18,739 bases of DNA from Pseudomonadota bacterium. Lineage in GTDB: Bacteria > Pseudomonadota > Gammaproteobacteria > Pseudomonadales > Azotimanducaceae. Made by a program: the position numbers and the translations under genes. Where the stretch lies: contig JAACDS010000091.1 in the NCBI GenBank assembly GCA_009936895.1, forward strand, positions 1-18,739. The letters run 5' to 3'. This document shows positions 16,659 to 18,739 of the stretch, piece after piece (the first letter of the stretch is position 1; every line of letters begins with the position of its first letter). Below the pieces are notes generated by a model. That model was not told the DNA's origin, made no database searches, and saw nothing but the letters and a program-made list of their open reading frames with translations.

Positions 16659-18386
16659 TTACTCCCCGCCGCCAGCACCCTCACTGCCAGAGTTCGTGTC
16701 GTTCTTCGCCGCTACTTGTGCCTTAGGCACATGGCCGTCATACCGCAGGGTGGTGAAGCCGAAAAACATTTCGTGCATGGTCTGTAAACCGAAGAACACG
16801 GGTCTGGTCGGATCCGGGTTGCCGGGATTGCGATCGGAATTGTCCATGGCCCCTTCCGCCACCAGCTTGGTGCCGCTGGGCATAAACAACGGCTCTTGCA
16901 GCTGATACTTGAACTGCCAGTTGAAGTCGTACTTAGGCACCGACAACAGCAGTTCCGACGTACCGTCCGGGTATTCGGCGGTATAGCTCATGTATTTTCC
17001 GCGAAAATGCATGTGCGGCATCATTTCGTACAAATAAGCGTCTTTTTCAATCAGCTGTTCGCCCCGCAACTTATGCTCCTTGGCGCCCGGTGGGATAATG
17101 AAACGACGTTGACCGGCGACTCCGCCCGACATCACATAGGCCGGTGGTTCATCATGCAAAAACAGCCCGACTTCCGTGGCGTCGACGGTTTCACGGCCCG
17201 ACGTGGTGTAGTGCATCTGCAGCAACAGATTTGAACCGGCTGGAATCAGACGACCGCTGTTGTCTTCAAACGTGTCTGACTGACGGCCCGGAGCGAATCC
17301 CCCAAGGTTCTGGCCTTGCTCTTCGGCCTCTTCAACATCGCTCTTGTCTGCCGGGCTCGACAGATAGGTGATGACGTGGTGGAGCACTTGACGATCGCCA
17401 GGAACAAATTCGATGCCACGAATCCAAACGTCACGGTCTAAATTCAATTCCACGGGCACATAGCGGTAATCGATAACACCCGTCGCTGGAATCGTTTGCG
17501 GCGGCACAGACAGTACGATGTCTGGTTCGCCCAAGGAGTATTTCGCGTTGCTAAAGGTCAGCGCCGCCAGCGGATCCGCCGCACCGTCCTTGGGGGCACC
17601 CTGATCAATCCACTGAATCAGCTTTTGCTGTTCTGCAACACTGAGACCTGCAACCTCTTTCAAGGCTGTGCCCACGTGATTATCGACCTGACCCGGAGGC
17701 ATGCGGCGCGTCATCACAACCTCACGCATCATGGGTGACCAGCCCTTTACCATGGCGTGACTGGACATAGACCAAGGCGCAATGGCGCCATCGCGGTGAC
17801 AGGACACACAGTTCTGCTCCAAAATCGGTACGATGTCATTGGTGTAGGAAATCGCGTCGTGCGTGGCGTATTCAATGTCGGATCCCAAGCTCGCCGTCGC
17901 GGTTGCAGCGGTCTGAGCGGGCAGCGCCGTCAGGGCGGCGTTAAGGCCGTCCACCGAGCCGCGATAAACCAGCTCTGAGTTGGCAGGATTGATCACCAAC
18001 ACCTCCCCCAACTTCTCCGCGCCCAAGCTTTTCGCCGTCATCTGGCTTTCGTCCATCAGCACAGGCATCTCTGCTCCCGCCGTCTGCAGGCGCTTGACCA
18101 CGTCCGCACGCCTGTCCGCGATCACTGGGTTCAATACCCAAAACTGGGCGTTGCCCGCGTAATTGGCGGCAACATTGGACAAAGCTAGGACGGTGCCGTC
18201 TTGGGCCAGTGATGTGCCACCGTTGACCAAAATAACCACCGCGTCATGATCGCCGTAATAACTGAGTTGATGGAATGTACCGGTGTGATCCAACAGGGCG
18301 AAATCACCGACCCGATCGGCGGCAGAGGCCGAAAAGGACAGGCTTAAGGACAACACAGCAGCGAGAAACAGAGTGAAACGCTTCAT
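16659..18386 (-). CDS. Exported thioredoxin-like / cytochrome c / copper type II monooxygenase-like (PHM) fusion protein
   Basis: 575 residues; clear signal peptide (1 to about 23, cleavage near SASA-A), so periplasmic or extracellular. Domains in order: a redoxin-like fold (about 25-155) without any cysteine; a c-type haem domain (about 172-265) with CVSCH (C193, C196, H197) and a likely axial Met in RRMPP (M229); then a region like peptidylglycine alpha-hydroxylating monooxygenase (PHM) and dopamine beta-hydroxylase (about 280-550). By motif matching, all six PHM copper ligands are present: HH (336-337) and H392 in LQMHY for one copper, HMH (H458, H460) and M540 in HEM for the other; Q390 matches the PHM glutamine two residues before the third histidine. 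C193 and C196 are the only cysteines. The tail is Gly/Ser/Glu-rich. AGGA precedes the ATG. It is divergent from an RND exporter. The substrate is unknown, and direct haem-to-copper electron transfer is an inference. Confidence 0.85.
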   Translation of the reverse strand: MKRFTLFLAAVLSLSLSFSASAADRVGDFALLDHTGTFHQLSYYGDHDAVVILVNGGTSLAQDGTVLALSNVAANYAGNAQFWVLNPVIADRRADVVKRLQTAGAEMPVLMDESQMTAKSLGAEKLGEVLVINPANSELVYRGSVDGLNAALTALPAQTAATATASLGSDIEYATHDAISYTNDIVPILEQNCVSCHRDGAIAPWSMSSHAMVKGWSPMMREVVMTRRMPPGQVDNHVGTALKEVAGLSVAEQQKLIQWIDQGAPKDGAADPLAALTFSNAKYSLGEPDIVLSVPPQTIPATGVIDYRYVPVELNLDRDVWIRGIEFVPGDRQVLHHVITYLSSPADKSDVEEAEEQGQNLGGFAPGRQSDTFEDNSGRLIPAGSNLLLQMHYTTSGRETVDATEVGLFLHDEPPAYVMSGGVAGQRRFIIPPGAKEHKLRGEQLIEKDAYLYEMMPHMHFRGKYMSYTAEYPDGTSELLLSVPKYDFNWQFKYQLQEPLFMPSGTKLVAEGAMDNSDRNPGNPDPTRPVFFGLQTMHEMFFGFTTLRYDGHVPKAQVAAKNDTNSGSEGAGGGE

Positions 18387-18429
18387 CAGAACTTCCTGTT
18401 TAATATTCTTGTTTAACTACTCGAACGAA

Positions 18430-18459
18430 TTGACGTAACCATTGGTGCTAATTTATAGC
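18430..18459 (+). promoter_or_regulatory. Candidate sigma-70 promoter for the RND exporter gene
   Basis: TTGACG (18430-18435) and TATAGC (18454-18459) separated by 18 bases. The start codon would be about 33 bases after the predicted transcription start. The -35 matches 5 of 6 consensus bases, the -10 only 4 of 6. Confidence 0.4.
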
Positions 18460-18461
18460 AC
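18445..18461. promoter_or_regulatory. Inverted repeat overlapping the candidate -10 box (possible operator)
   Basis: Perfect arms GTGCTA (18445-18450) and TAGCAC (18456-18461) with a 5-base AT spacer, lying across the candidate -10 box in the 112-base gap between the haem-copper protein and the exporter. The location suits a repressor site that could serve both divergent genes. No regulator gene is in view. Confidence 0.45.
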
Positions 18462-18498
18462 AATTGCTCTTTTGGCTCGAAGCAAACTGGTACCGTTT

Positions 18499-18739
18499 AT
18501 GACACCAAGCATTGGCTCAATGGTAGTTCGCTACCGCTTCGCCCTCACCGTACTGTCCTTGATCGTGGCTGGCGCCATGGCTTGGGGCATGCAATTTTCG
18601 ACCTTTGACGGAACCACCGACTCCATTCTCAGCAAGGGCGATCCGTACAAAGCCGAGGTTGATCAGGCGCGCGTCGATTTTCCGCCCAGCACATCGATGC
18701 TGGTGGCGTTCGAAGTGCCCGGGGACATTTTTACGTTCA
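18499..18739 (+). CDS. RND/MMPL superfamily exporter, N-terminal fragment (cut by the window edge)
   Basis: Eighty codons are open from ATG 18499 to the right edge. The translation has a short N-terminus, VVRYRFALT, one hydrophobic segment at about 13-30, and then FSTFDGTTDSILSKGDPYKAEVDQ. This Arg-rich start, first membrane helix and F-x-x-x-D with an S-x-L-x-x-x-DP-type stretch is how MMPL/RND family exporters (hydrophobic-molecule or lipid transporters) begin their first periplasmic domain. The assignment rests on this fragment only. The Shine-Dalgarno is weak; ATG 18520 is an alternative start seven codons in. It is divergent from the haem-copper protein, so the two may be co-regulated. 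Confidence 0.65.
   Translation, partial: MTPSIGSMVVRYRFALTVLSLIVAGAMAWGMQFSTFDGTTDSILSKGDPYKAEVDQARVDFPPSTSMLVAFEVPGDIFTF

Noticed and set aside
1..18739. Mobile elements, CRISPR arrays, tRNA/rRNA genes or prophage
   Set aside because: No transposase, integrase, spaced direct repeats or RNA-gene signatures were seen; coding sequence is dense and its composition looks uniform by eye.

Overview
The window reads as a stretch of ordinary chromosome from an aerobic gammaproteobacterium, probably marine. The basis is moderately high GC by eye, gammaproteobacterial-type ETF-quinone oxidoreductase, DUF1285, long-form SppA and AGCS proteins, and a LexA box of the CTG-N10-CAG type. I cannot name a genus; an Oceanospirillales-like lineage is a guess from the protein flavours. 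I see no phage, insertion sequence, CRISPR array, tRNA or rRNA.

Layout. (1) 2-904 (+) is the 3' end of the ETF-ubiquinone oxidoreductase gene, closed by an intrinsic terminator. (2) 989-4066 (-) holds a DUF1285 protein, moaA (molybdenum cofactor) and murF (peptidoglycan precursor ligase); murF and moaA look co-transcribed. (3) 4203-6038 (+) is sppA, divergent from murF and tail-to-tail with the next gene, with its terminator buried in that neighbour's 3' end. (4) 6035-10646 (-) holds gor (glutathione reductase), a periplasmic alkaline phosphatase and an AGCS amino-acid:sodium symporter with a large extra loop; the three share a direction and could be one transcription unit. (5) 10859-16600 (+) is a complete SOS mutagenesis cassette: LexA box, imuA, imuB, dnaE2. 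After DNA damage, cleavage of LexA should release expression of the error-prone replicase DnaE2 and its partners ImuB (catalytically dead Y-family fold, clamp binding) and ImuA (RecA-like). (6) 16659-18386 (-) is an exported three-part protein: a cysteine-less thioredoxin-like domain, a c-type haem domain, and a copper monooxygenase (PHM/DBH-like) domain with all six expected copper ligands. It is divergent from (7) an RND/MMPL-family exporter that runs off the right edge at 18739. A palindromic element overlaps the likely promoter between them.

The least understood part is region 6: a haem-plus-copper monooxygenase-like secreted protein facing an exporter gene. The mutasome is a known system; its local oddity is that none of its three genes shows a recognisable Shine-Dalgarno sequence, whereas most other genes here have one.
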